64,000 nt of DNA from Terriglobia bacterium. Lineage in GTDB: Bacteria > Acidobacteriota > Terriglobia > Terriglobales > Acidobacteriaceae. How positions within the stretch are numbered: the first letter of the stretch is position 1; every line of letters begins with the position of its first letter. The stretch is taken from assembly GCA_020072585.1 (NCBI GenBank), contig JAIQGL010000004.1, forward strand, positions 124,001-188,000, in the 5' to 3' direction. The notes below the pieces were generated by a model. The model was not told where the DNA came from. It saw nothing but the letters and a program-made list of their open reading frames with translations, and ran no database searches. Below, piece after piece: positions 50,998-59,533 of the stretch. The position numbers and the translations under genes were made by a program.

Positions 50998-52665
50998 ATG
51001 GCAAAACCGATTTTGCTGAGTGTTGACGACGACGCTGATGTTCTGCGGGCCATTGAACGCGACCTGCGTTCGCACTATGGCGCATCGTACCGCGTGCTGG
51101 CCAGTGATGCTCCTGACCAGGCGCTTGACCTCTTGAAGCAGCTGAAGGTCCGCAATGACAGCGTGGCCCTGCTCCTGGCTGACCAGCGCATGCCCAAGAT
51201 GGATGGCGTGGGCTTCCTGCGTGAAGCCATGCAGATCTTCCCTGACGCCAAGCGCGCTCTGCTCACCGCCTACGCGGATACAAATGCCGCCATCGGCGCG
51301 ATTAATGAAGCCAACATCAACTATTTTTTTCTGAAGCCATGGGACCCGCCCGAGGAGCACCTGTATCCGCAATTGGACGACCTGCTCGATGACTGGCAGG
51401 CTTCTTATCGCCCAGCGTTCGAAGGCATTCGCGTTCTGGGGACGCGATGGTCGCCGCGTTCGTACGAGCTCCGTGATTTTCTCGCTCGCAATCATGTTCC
51501 TTATCAGTGGATTGACGTGGAGCTTTCCGCCAATGATCCCGAAACCAAGCGTCTGCTGGAAGCCCTGGGTCCAGAGTCTGCCAGCCTTCCTGTCGTGCTC
51601 TTCCCCGATGGAACCAAGTTCCTGGAAAGCGTGCCGGCTGACGTGGCGCAGAAAGTGGGCTTGCGTACGCGGGCGCAAACCAGCTTTTATGACCTGGCGA
51701 TCATCGGCGGAGGTCCCGCCGGGCTTGCGGCTGCTGTTTACGGTGCGTCAGAAGGCCTGCACACCGTGATCGTGGAACGTGAAGCTCCCGGCGGCCAGGC
51801 CGGGATGAGTTCGCGCATTGAAAACTATCTTGGCTTCCCCAACGGTCTCAGCGGCGGCGATCTAGCCCGGCGTGCCGTGGTGCAGGCGCAGCGCTTTGGT
51901 GTAGAGATCCTCTCGCAGGAAGCGGTTGGTGTGCGTACGGAAGGCTCCTACCGCATCATTAAGCTGGCGGATGGGAATGAAATTTCCTGCCACGCCTTGA
52001 TGGTCGCCACCGGAGTGCAGTGGCGCCGTCTTGAAACGCCAGGTGTTGACCGGCTCCAGGGCGCGGGCATTTATTATGGCGGCGGCTCCACGGAAGCTCT
52101 TTCCTGCAAAGGTGAGACCGTCTACGTGGTTGGCGGCGCCAATTCAGCGGGACAGGCGGCCATGAATTTTTCCCGCTATGCGGACCGCGTTGTCATTCTT
52201 GTGCGCGGTAGCTCTCTTGCCGCCACCATGTCGCAATATCTGATTGACCAGATTCAACAGACCCCCAACATACAGCTTTGGACCCACGCGAGCGTTGCTG
52301 AGGCGCACGGCGAAACGCATCTGGAAGAAATTTCTGTTCTCTGCTCAGACACCAATAAGATTGAACGCGTGCCTGCGAACGCCATGTTCATTTTTATCGG
52401 AGCTCTGCCGCGCACGGATTGGCTGGCAGACCTGGTGGAGCGCGATGACCGTGGCTTTATCCTCACCGGGCCTGATCTTACCTGGGACGGCAAGCGCCCT
52501 AAGGGATGGAACCTGGAGCGCGACCCGTTCCTTCTGGAAACAAATATTCCCGGCCTCTTCGCCGTGGGCGATGTGCGTCATGGTTCGGTCAAGCGCGTGG
52601 CGTCCGGCGTGGGTGAAGGTTCCGTGGCGGTGCAGTTCATTCATCAATACCTCAGCAAGGTATAA
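50998..52665 (+). CDS. Receiver domain fused to glutaredoxin-like and thioredoxin-reductase-like flavoprotein
   Basis: A 555-residue three-part protein. Residues 1-125 form a receiver with acidic pair D10-D12, phospho-acceptor D62 (LLADQRMPKMDG), T90 and K113. Residues about 143-220 form a glutaredoxin/thioredoxin-like fold in which the CxxC is replaced by SPRS (152-155). From residue 233 there is an FAD/NAD module (LAIIGGGPAG, VVGGANSAG, GLFAVGDVRHG). Where thioredoxin reductase has CATC, this protein reads YGGGSTEA (360-367). The fold is therefore kept but both dithiols are lost. The partner kinase gene starts 3 bp after its stop codon. Phosphorylation may control flavin chemistry; the electron acceptor is unknown. 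Confidence 0.9.
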   Translation: MAKPILLSVDDDADVLRAIERDLRSHYGASYRVLASDAPDQALDLLKQLKVRNDSVALLLADQRMPKMDGVGFLREAMQIFPDAKRALLTAYADTNAAIGAINEANINYFFLKPWDPPEEHLYPQLDDLLDDWQASYRPAFEGIRVLGTRWSPRSYELRDFLARNHVPYQWIDVELSANDPETKRLLEALGPESASLPVVLFPDGTKFLESVPADVAQKVGLRTRAQTSFYDLAIIGGGPAGLAAAVYGASEGLHTVIVEREAPGGQAGMSSRIENYLGFPNGLSGGDLARRAVVQAQRFGVEILSQEAVGVRTEGSYRIIKLADGNEISCHALMVATGVQWRRLETPGVDRLQGAGIYYGGGSTEALSCKGETVYVVGGANSAGQAAMNFSRYADRVVILVRGSSLAATMSQYLIDQIQQTPNIQLWTHASVAEAHGETHLEEISVLCSDTNKIERVPANAMFIFIGALPRTDWLADLVERDDRGFILTGPDLTWDGKRPKGWNLERDPFLLETNIPGLFAVGDVRHGSVKRVASGVGEGSVAVQFIHQYLSKV

Positions 52666-52667
52666 GC

Positions 52668-54053
52668 ATGGTTGAAAAATCAGAATTGCTTCGTGTCCCG
52701 GTCTTTGCTGATCTGCCGGACGATCAGATCGAATGGTTTATTAGCCAGGCACAGGAGATCTCTCTCAAGGCGGGCGATAGCTACCTGCACCAGGGCGATC
52801 CTGCCGACGCGATGTTCGTGATCCTTGACGGGCAACTGCAAAGCCGTGGCGAGTTCGGCGGAGAAACAATCATTTTTACCAGCAAGACCGGCGATATCGG
52901 CGGCGTGCTGCCTTTTTCCCGGATGAAGTTTTATAGCGTGAGCGGCCGCGCCGTCACTGATAGCCGTCTCCTGCGCTTTCCCGCCGCGCAGTTCCAGCCA
53001 CTCGTGCAGAAGATGCCGGAGCTTACCCAGCGCCTTGTAGGGCTGATGTCAGATCGCATCCGCGAAGTCACGCGCGTTGAACAGCAGCGTGATCGTCTGG
53101 CTGCTCTGGGTAAACTTTCCGCCGGTCTGGCGCACGAACTCAACAATCCTGCCTCCGCGGCCAAGCGCGCCACCAGCCAGCTGCGCAGCACACTCAAACG
53201 AATCAAAGATGCGAGCCATGAACTGGGAGCGCATGAGCTGACCTCGGCGCAGAAATCGGAAATCGAAAAACTGGAGGCTCGAATCATCCAGCAGGACGGC
53301 CCTCCGCCGGACACGCTGGCCATCAGCCTGCTGGAGGAAAAAATCGATTCATGGCTCCGCACGCACGGGCAAGACGACCTGTGGCAGCTGGCCGCGGACC
53401 TGGCGCACAAGAACGTCAACCCGGAGATGCTGGAAAGCTTCTTTCAGAACCTTGATGCCGCTACAGCCCGCGCGGCCCTCATCCGGCTTGCCGCCTCCGT
53501 TGAGATCGCAAACCTGTTGAATGAAATTGAGAGCAGCACGTCGCGCATCTCTGATCTGGTCCGCGCCATCAAGGAATACACCTTCATGGACCAGGCCCCG
53601 GTGCAAAACGTTGACATTGTAAAAAGCCTGGAGACCACGCTGACCATCCTGAACCACAAACTCAAGCGCGGCGTTACCGTCCAGCGCGACTACCAGCGCA
53701 TCCCCTTCCTGGTAAATTCTTTTGGCAGCGAACTGAACCAGGTCTGGACCAACATTATTGACAATGCCATTGACGCGATGGGCGGCAAAGGCGAGCTGCG
53801 CGTCCGCACTTATAAAGAGGACGCGTGCGTGGTGGTTGAGATTGCTGACAATGGTCCGGGAATCTCAGCCAAGGTCTTGCCACATGTCTTTGAACCATTT
53901 TTCACCACGAAAGGCGTGGGCGAGGGGACTGGACTCGGCCTGGATACCGTGCAACGCATCGTGCGAAAACACCGCGGCCATGTTCAGGTGAATTCAAAGC
54001 CCGGCGATACTCGCTTCCAGATATGGCTGCCGCTGTCAGAAGCGGCAATTTAA
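52668..54053 (+). CDS. Histidine kinase with N-terminal cNMP-binding domain
   Basis: A 461-residue soluble sensor kinase. Residues 10-120 form a Crp-type cyclic-nucleotide-binding domain (DSYLHQGDPADAMFVIL). The phosphoacceptor His156 lies in SAGLAHELNNP, with a long helical insert after it (about 160-310). The C-terminal HATPase has the N box (NQVWTNIIDNAIDAM), G1 (DNGPGIS), F (FEPFFTT) and G2 (GEGTGLGL). No membrane segment is seen, so the input is cytoplasmic, possibly a nucleotide. It is translationally linked to the receiver-flavoprotein, its likely substrate. Confidence 0.92.
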   Translation: MVEKSELLRVPVFADLPDDQIEWFISQAQEISLKAGDSYLHQGDPADAMFVILDGQLQSRGEFGGETIIFTSKTGDIGGVLPFSRMKFYSVSGRAVTDSRLLRFPAAQFQPLVQKMPELTQRLVGLMSDRIREVTRVEQQRDRLAALGKLSAGLAHELNNPASAAKRATSQLRSTLKRIKDASHELGAHELTSAQKSEIEKLEARIIQQDGPPPDTLAISLLEEKIDSWLRTHGQDDLWQLAADLAHKNVNPEMLESFFQNLDAATARAALIRLAASVEIANLLNEIESSTSRISDLVRAIKEYTFMDQAPVQNVDIVKSLETTLTILNHKLKRGVTVQRDYQRIPFLVNSFGSELNQVWTNIIDNAIDAMGGKGELRVRTYKEDACVVVEIADNGPGISAKVLPHVFEPFFTTKGVGEGTGLGLDTVQRIVRKHRGHVQVNSKPGDTRFQIWLPLSEAAI

Positions 54054-54059
54054 AACCGG

Positions 54060-54350
54060 GCGGCCCAAAATCGTCCGCGCCTCAAATCGTCGTCCTGCTC
54101 GAGCAGTGTTATCCATGTTTATAAGTGGTCGGATTTCGGTTTTCCGATTACCCGATGTCCCGATCACGGCGATCACCCGATCTCTCTTTCCTCCCCTTCC
54201 CCCTCCCTAGGTCATCCCAGATTGGCGTAGCTTTCAGGGCCTTCATCGCAGATCATCCCAGATTGGCGTGGGTTTGGCGCATTGGGCCTTGATTGGCGTA
54301 GAGTTGGCAAGTCCAGGTTTGGCTGATTGCTCACTATTGAATGCTGATTG
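54060..54350. repeat. Dispersed and ATTGGCGT repeats
   Basis: The 600-bp gene-free stretch after the kinase (54054-54658) begins with CAGTGTTATCCATG and CCGATCACGGCGATCACCCG copies of the dispersed family. Then come at least three copies of CCAGATTGGCGT or TGATTGGCGTAG between 54214 and 54305. From 54350 to 54658 only unconvincing short frames are seen. Confidence 0.6.
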
Positions 54351-54658
54351 CTAAATTTTCAAAGATCTTACGCACATCGGCGTAGCTCATCCTAGCGCGC
54401 TTGGGCATAGCGCATCAATTACGAATTAGGACACGTCTTGACAAACACATGCTGCGGAGCTGTTCGTTTCCGCACACTTATTTTGCTGGTCTCAGGGGCA
54501 AGGTGCCTGTGGTCCCTGCATTCTCATTGTCATTCATGCCACCTCAAGGCGTTCTTACGAAATTGCGTAACCGATCCCCGAAAGGATGAGGCCACGCGAT
54601 ATCGAGCGGGCGGAATCTGCTCCGCTGCTGCCTCGCGTGGCCAGTTCGCAAAGACACA

Positions 54659-55066
54659 TCACGGTTGCGGGTTTCTCAACTCACTGCGGATCGGTGGCCA
54701 CTCTTTGATCGTCTCGGTGTCCCATCGGTTCATTTTGAGCAGATCGGTAAAAAGCACTAGCGCCGGTTCAACGCGAAGCGTGAACTGGGTTCGATCGCGG
54801 AAACGGATGGCGATGGTGTTCTCGTCCGACGAGCTATAGAAACGGATTCTTTGCACCGTCCGGCCTTTCATCTGCGGGAATTCCACAATCCGGTGGTGCG
54901 GTAGCCGGGCTAGTTCCTTCAGGTCAAACTTTTTGCCCGGCTCGGGCTCTGCCAACTCGGCCACCGTGACGACCTTTGGCACATTCAGTTTCCGCCTTGA
55001 CTTTTTGCCTTTGCTGCTGGGCATTATCATGGCTTTGGTCTTGGTCTTGTTTTGAGCAGGCTTCAC
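54659..55066 (-). CDS. Hypothetical basic protein
   Basis: A 135-residue protein with a very basic N-terminus (NKTKTKAMIMPSSKGKKSRRK) and a beta-rich C-terminal half (RTVQRIRFYSSSDENTIAIR, QFTLRVEPALVLFTDLL). No family is recognised. The start is GTG 55066, whose last two bases and the next A form the TGA of the upstream small ORF (GTGA overlap), implying coupled translation. M13 or M15 are alternative starts. It is the second gene behind hairpin leader copy C. Confidence 0.6.
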   Translation of the reverse strand: MKPAQNKTKTKAMIMPSSKGKKSRRKLNVPKVVTVAELAEPEPGKKFDLKELARLPHHRIVEFPQMKGRTVQRIRFYSSSDENTIAIRFRDRTQFTLRVEPALVLFTDLLKMNRWDTETIKEWPPIRSELRNPQP

Positions 55067-55227
55067 GGGCGGCCTGCTTTCTCACCCAGGAACGCAGAGA
55101 CGGTCTTGCGGGGTTGGTTTAGGCTAATTGCCAGCTGCCAATTGCTATTCGCTGGTTCTGCTGACTGCTGAGTGCTTCCAACAAGTTGCACACAAAGGGC
55201 GGGACGTGTAGCTTGAAACACAGCCAT
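55063..55227 (-). CDS. Small leader-linked ORF
   Basis: A 54-codon frame beginning MAVFQATRPALCVQLV. The first bases resemble the start of the 23572 gene (ATGGCTGT...AAGCTACA). ACAGGAGG is positioned 5 bases before the ATG. The middle is encoded by low-complexity repeats (ACTCAGCAGTCAGCAG; GCAATTGGCAGCTGGCAATT), so much of the peptide is repeat-derived. It ends in a GTGA overlap with the next gene. Its main role could be to deliver ribosomes to that gene. Confidence 0.5.
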   Translation of the reverse strand: MAVFQATRPALCVQLVGSTQQSAEPANSNWQLAISLNQPRKTVSAFLGEKAGRP

Positions 55228-55248
55228 ATTGCCTCCTGTTTAGGCGAT

Positions 55249-55291
55249 TTGGTTAGGGCGCGTTCGGTGCTTCAACACCGGGCGCTGCCCG
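55249..55291 (-). promoter_or_regulatory. Conserved hairpin leader, copy C
   Basis: On the minus strand: GCGCCCGGTGTT, loop GAA, GCACCGAACGCGCCC, TAACCAA. It begins 5 bases after the HTH gene's stop codon and ends 21 bases before the small ORF start. It matches the elements at 4449 and 23508. Confidence 0.6.
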
Positions 55292-55296
55292 TTAGG

Positions 55297-55617
55297 TCAA
55301 GGTTTGGACTTCTTCTTTTTGGTTTGTTTTTTCTTTTGGAGCGCAGGCGCCCTCGCCTGCGTTCTTTTGTTTTTGGCTGACTGCTGAGTGCTGACTACTG
55401 ACTGCTTCTTCTGATACCTCGTCTTCCTGCCATTGGCTATCTTCGGCAGGAGGTCGCGAAGGCCTTCAACTTCTTCCTCGGTCCAGACATGCGTTGGTCT
55501 AATGCCGGGAATCATCGACTCAGGCGCGGGAACTTTGCCAATTTCTATGTAATGCGCCAGTGTCGTATGGGCGATTCCAAGCATCTTGGCCGCTTGACGA
55601 GTAGAGTAACGATTCAT
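55297..55617 (-). CDS. Excisionase/MerR-like small HTH protein (paralog)
   Basis: A 106-residue protein paralogous to 23178-23462. The helix-turn-helix is STRQAAKMLGIAHTTLAHYI, followed by GKVPAPE, the WTEEEVEGLRD wing, and the same LPKIANGRKTRY block. The tail is highly basic (KKKQTKKKKSKP) and includes SVVSTQQSA, encoded by the same CAGTCAGTAGTCAGC low-complexity repeat found in the neighbouring small ORF. It probably binds DNA. It lies immediately upstream of hairpin leader copy C, so its mRNA may include that element. Confidence 0.75.
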   Translation of the reverse strand: MNRYSTRQAAKMLGIAHTTLAHYIEIGKVPAPESMIPGIRPTHVWTEEEVEGLRDLLPKIANGRKTRYQKKQSVVSTQQSAKNKRTQARAPALQKKKQTKKKKSKP

Positions 55618-55876
55618 TATTGAACATTTGTAAGATATAGATCGATTACTGTCAAGGACAATTTTGCACTGACTTCATTTTGCGCATTTTTTTAGTCTGT
55701 CATCCTGAGCGGAGCGCATTGAGTCCGTTTCCTCTGCGTAACTTGCTCGGCGCGCAGTCGAAGGACCCCGAGGATATTTCATCCGCGATGCTGCAACAGG
55801 GAGTTCTAACGATACTCTGAGACGAGCGCTTATTGGCGCTAAAGAGCTTCAGCCGGTGATGCGCAAAGAGAAAAAA
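55618..55876. repeat. REP-like GTCATCCTGAGCGGAGCG element
   Basis: The spacer contains GTCATCCTGAGCGGAGCG at about 55699 and GTCGAAGGACCCCGAGG at about 55757, a layout common to bacterial interspersed elements of the 'TCATCCTGAG...GAAGGACC' kind. No gene is seen. Confidence 0.55.
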
Positions 55877-56470
55877 TTAGGGGCGTTTTGCCATGTCACT
55901 CCCAATCTCCTTGTACCTGAAGCACTCTATCCAGTGGTCATTCACCATGCCGACGGCCTGCATGAATGCATAACAGATCGTTGGGCCCACGAACTTGAAT
56001 CCGCGCTTGAGCAGATCGCGGCTCATTGCGTCTGACTCGGCCGTGTGCGCAGGAACATCTTTGGGCGATCTCCGTTTGCCGTTCATCGGACCGCCACCCA
56101 CAAATTGCCAGACATATTGATCGAAGCTGCCAAACTCTTCTTGAACTTCCAGAAAAGCGTGCGCGTTCTGGACGGCCGCCGCAACCTTCAGCCGGTTGCG
56201 GACGATGCCCGGATCGGCCAGCAGCTGCTTCAGCTTTTGCGCGTCATACTTTGCCACGCGCCTGGGATCAAATCCGCTGAAGGCCTTCCGGTACGCTGCG
56301 CGCTTGTTCAGAATGGTGGACCAGCTCAGCCCGGCCTGCGCCCCTTCCAGGATCAGAAATTCGTACAGCACACGGTCGTCATGTTGCGGTGAACCCCACT
56401 CTTCGTCGTGGTAGGCAATCATCAGGGGCGTGCTCGACTCGGCCCAGGAGCAGCGCTTTTTATTGTCCAA
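55877..56470 (-). CDS. tag: DNA-3-methyladenine glycosylase I
   Basis: A 197-residue base-excision repair enzyme removing 3-methyladenine from DNA. The family zinc-site cysteine and pocket are seen as KRCSWAE and YHDEEWG, plus the helix-hairpin-helix region EGAQAGLSWSTILNKR and C-terminal GMVNDHWIECFRY. The likely start is TTG 56470, with GAAGGA 6 bases upstream; the frame is open to 56494 (also TTG). It lies 43 bp downstream of the molybdopterin gene on the same strand and may be read from its promoter. Confidence 0.93.
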   Translation of the reverse strand: MDNKKRCSWAESSTPLMIAYHDEEWGSPQHDDRVLYEFLILEGAQAGLSWSTILNKRAAYRKAFSGFDPRRVAKYDAQKLKQLLADPGIVRNRLKVAAAVQNAHAFLEVQEEFGSFDQYVWQFVGGGPMNGKRRSPKDVPAHTAESDAMSRDLLKRGFKFVGPTICYAFMQAVGMVNDHWIECFRYKEIGSDMAKRP

Positions 56471-56513
56471 GAGCGTTCCTTCTATAGCGCGCAATTTTTT
56501 ACGCGGTAAATTT

Positions 56514-58766
56514 CTAACGTGTTTGTCCGGCGAAAACCGGCTTGCTCACCGCTTGCATCTGCACTTCCACGCCGCTCAGCACGGCGTTGCCGGAGAGCGG
56601 ATCACGGCGGTTCTCGTCCATGAGCGCATTGAGGTTTGCCCCAGGATTCAGTGCGGCCACTTCAAGCCGCGAGCCCGGCTGATCGTGGCCCCATCCGTGC
56701 GGCAGGCTGATTACGCCGGGCATCATTTCGTCTGTGATCTCCACATTCACTTCGATCATGTTATTTCCGTGCGCGATGCGTGCCCGGCTTCCGTCTTCCA
56801 AGCCGAGTCGCAGAGCGTCTGCGGGATTCACCAGCGCGGTGCACTGGGCAGCGCCCTTGGCCAGGATAGGCAGGTTGCTCATCCAGCTATTGCCACAATG
56901 AGTCTGGCGGCGGCCCACAATCACAAGACCGGGCGCGGTGCGCGCAAGATCGGCAGCGGGACGCATGAGATCGTCAATCAGCATCTGCGGCGCCAGCTCG
57001 ATCTTTCCTGAGGGCGTGCGCAGCACTTCCGGCACACGTGGTCCCAGCGGTCCCAGATCGACTCCCGTTTCTGCTGCTGCAACTTTATCCAGGTTGAGTC
57101 CTTCCGGGCTCGCGCCAAACTGATCACCATACGGCCCGGTACGCAGCCCCAGATCCAGCAGCCGCTCCATGCCGCGCCGGTGTGATACGGCTTTGAACAG
57201 CTCATCCGCCCTGGCCCCGGCGGTACGGCGAAGATCTTCCGCCAGCAACTCGTCGTCAATCTGGTTGATGTCTGCTGCCGCGCCTTTACCCTGCACAATG
57301 CCGATCAGCCGCAACAATATCTGCCATTCCTCAGGCTGGCCTGCGGCGCACGGCATTACCGGCGCGCTATAACGCGCATGGTTGCGGTAGGAAAGCTGAG
57401 AAAAAGCAACGTCATAGTGCGAGTCTTCCAGCGGTGAAGTGCCGGGTAAAATCACGTCAGCATGGCGGGTGGTTTCGTTCAGATAAACGTCAACGCTCAC
57501 CATAAAGTCCAGCTTGTCCAGGGCCGCACCCAGCCGTGCGCCGTTGGGCGATGAAAGCGCTGGATTGCTTGAGACCGAAATCAACGCCTTGATCTGGCCA
57601 TCTCCCGGCGTTTCAATTTCTTCCGCCAGGCAGCTGGCGGGAAACTCGCCCAGCACCTCCGGTGCGCCGGAAACACGGCTCTTGCGGCGGCCGGTAACAA
57701 TACCCTTACCGACGCCCGGTTTTCCCATGGTGTTGGCCTGGAAAGCAGCGGCCTTCGGAAACATTGCGCCGCCGGGTTCGTCGAAGTGTCCGGTGAGAAT
57801 GTTCAGGACATCGATCAGCCAGCTGCACAGCGTGCCGTATTCCTGCGTGCAGGTTCCAATGCGCCCGTACACCGTGGCGCGTTCCGCGGCGGCCAGCGAG
57901 CGCGCCAGCGTGCGGATGGTCTCCGCTGGAATCCCGCAGCGGGCTGAAGTTCTCTCCGGCGCAAATGCGGCGACGGCTTGTTGCAGTGCCTCCACGCCAA
58001 CAACATGCGGCGCCAGCCGGTTCAGGCGGACCAGTTTTTCCGCGAACAGCGTGTGCACCATACCGAGCAGCAAGAACACATCGCCGCCGGGACGTATAAA
58101 GATGTGCTGGTCGGCTGTCTTGGCCGTTTCGGTGCGTCGCGGATCCACCACGATCAGCCGCCCGCCACGCGCGCGCAGCGCTTTTGCTTTGTCGCGAAAG
58201 TTGGGCACGGTCCACAGGCTGCCATTGGAAACCATGGGATTCGCGCCCAGCATCAGCAGGAAATTTGCCCGCTCAATGTCTGGCACGGGGATGGACAGAA
58301 AATCGCCGAACATCAACCCGGAAGAAAGATGCTTGGGCATCTGGTCCAGCGTAGAGGCGGAAAATACGTTCTTTGAGCCCAACGCACGGCCCAGGCGCGG
58401 CGTATAGAGCATGAGTCCGGCTTTATGGACTACCGGGTTTCCAAACGTGAGTGCAACCGCGTCAGGTCCATGTTTTGCGATGATCGGGGGCAAACGCCGT
58501 TCAATCTCAGCGAAAGCCTCGTCCCAGCTGGCTTCCACAAAGCGCCCTTCGCGCTTGATCAACGGCTGGCGCAAGCGGTCCGGGTCCTCATGCAGATCTT
58601 TCAGCGCAACGCCTTTGGGACAGAGATATCCGCCGCTGAATACATCCGCCGCATGTCCGCGGATGCGCTTGACCCGGCCTTCAGTCACGGTAATTTCCAG
58701 TCCGCAACAGGCTTCACAGAAAGGGCAAATACGATGGTGGACGGTTTCCTGCTTCTGTTCGATCAT
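56514..58766 (-). CDS. Molybdopterin-dependent oxidoreductase (FdhF/Nar-like)
   Basis: A 750-residue enzyme of the DMSO-reductase family. The N-terminal 4Fe-4S motif is CPFCEACCG...YLCPKG. The following domains bind bis-MGD (LMLGANPMVSNGS, VVDPRRTETAKTADQHIFIRPG, HADVILPGTSPLE), and the C-terminal domain has SLPHGWGHDQPGS. No Tat signal is present, so it is cytoplasmic. The substrate cannot be read: neither a selenocysteine codon nor a CxHxC formate-dehydrogenase motif was identified at the expected place. No electron-transfer subunit or moa gene is adjacent. Expression partners are unknown. Confidence 0.9.
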   Translation of the reverse strand: MIEQKQETVHHRICPFCEACCGLEITVTEGRVKRIRGHAADVFSGGYLCPKGVALKDLHEDPDRLRQPLIKREGRFVEASWDEAFAEIERRLPPIIAKHGPDAVALTFGNPVVHKAGLMLYTPRLGRALGSKNVFSASTLDQMPKHLSSGLMFGDFLSIPVPDIERANFLLMLGANPMVSNGSLWTVPNFRDKAKALRARGGRLIVVDPRRTETAKTADQHIFIRPGGDVFLLLGMVHTLFAEKLVRLNRLAPHVVGVEALQQAVAAFAPERTSARCGIPAETIRTLARSLAAAERATVYGRIGTCTQEYGTLCSWLIDVLNILTGHFDEPGGAMFPKAAAFQANTMGKPGVGKGIVTGRRKSRVSGAPEVLGEFPASCLAEEIETPGDGQIKALISVSSNPALSSPNGARLGAALDKLDFMVSVDVYLNETTRHADVILPGTSPLEDSHYDVAFSQLSYRNHARYSAPVMPCAAGQPEEWQILLRLIGIVQGKGAAADINQIDDELLAEDLRRTAGARADELFKAVSHRRGMERLLDLGLRTGPYGDQFGASPEGLNLDKVAAAETGVDLGPLGPRVPEVLRTPSGKIELAPQMLIDDLMRPAADLARTAPGLVIVGRRQTHCGNSWMSNLPILAKGAAQCTALVNPADALRLGLEDGSRARIAHGNNMIEVNVEITDEMMPGVISLPHGWGHDQPGSRLEVAALNPGANLNALMDENRRDPLSGNAVLSGVEVQMQAVSKPVFAGQTR

Positions 58767-58926
58767 CCAGGCCCTCCTAAGACGGCGGGATCAATATGTC
58801 CAAGGTAAAGACTTTGGGACCTGTTGTAAACAGTTTCAAGATGTGTGCAGGAACGGATAGAACCTAGCGCCTCTTGACAGCGCGATTTATCATTTTGTCA
58901 TTCCCCAAAAAGCTCAGGAGAAGAAC

Positions 58927-59403
58927 ATGAAAATCAAATTTTGCTGCGCCCTGTTCCTGGCGGCAGCATTCGTTCGTGGTTTGCCGGCGCCCGCGCAGGA
59001 CGCTCTAAAAGTAGCGCCAGACCACTATAAAATCCTGCTGGAAAACGAACATGTAAGGGTCATCGAAAACACGCTGGCGCCGGGCGAAAAGGACGCTATG
59101 CATACGCATCCCTCCGGCTGGTACTACGTAACCAAGCCGGGAACCATGAAAGTGGTCCATGCTGACGGCAAGATGGAAACCTGGGAAGCCAAGGCCGGCG
59201 AAGCGGGCTGGTTAAAAACCGAGGGGCCGCACACTTCAGAAAACATTGGCAAAACTACCATGAGTTTTGTGCTGGTTGAGGTGAAAAGCGCAGCCAAAAA
59301 CAGCATCCCCAAAGCACCAAAGGCCAAACCAGCAAAGGCAGGCCGCCAGATCAATCCAGGTCCCGCGCGTGTGGCGGCGGCTGGCTCGGGCGGCACGCTA
59401 TAA
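58927..59403 (+). CDS. Exported cupin-domain protein
   Basis: A 158-residue protein with a signal peptide (CCALFLAAAFVRGLPAPAQ) and one cupin barrel. The metal-binding motif is DAMHTHPSGWYYV (two His) followed by a Glu/Asp-rich second motif region (AGWLKTEGPHTSENIG). The C-terminal 35 residues are Lys/Ala/Pro-rich and probably disordered. AGGAGA precedes the ATG. It diverges from the molybdopterin gene. Enzymatic or sensory role unknown. Confidence 0.82.
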   Translation: MKIKFCCALFLAAAFVRGLPAPAQDALKVAPDHYKILLENEHVRVIENTLAPGEKDAMHTHPSGWYYVTKPGTMKVVHADGKMETWEAKAGEAGWLKTEGPHTSENIGKTTMSFVLVEVKSAAKNSIPKAPKAKPAKAGRQINPGPARVAAAGSGGTL

Positions 59404-59533
59404 ATCGATTTGATGGCTGCTATCAGGTCTTTTAATTGGCCGCGGACGCGGTAGCGCGATATCCTAGAGGTTGATTGCCCGCACGGACCCACATTAGTCC
59501 CTAAAATCAAGAATTCCGGCTTGAAGGAGCTTC

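Noticed and set aside
54401-54839. Short plus-strand frames in the repeat-rich spacer
   Set aside because: No family features or start signals; the longer one overlaps the basic protein gene on the other strand.
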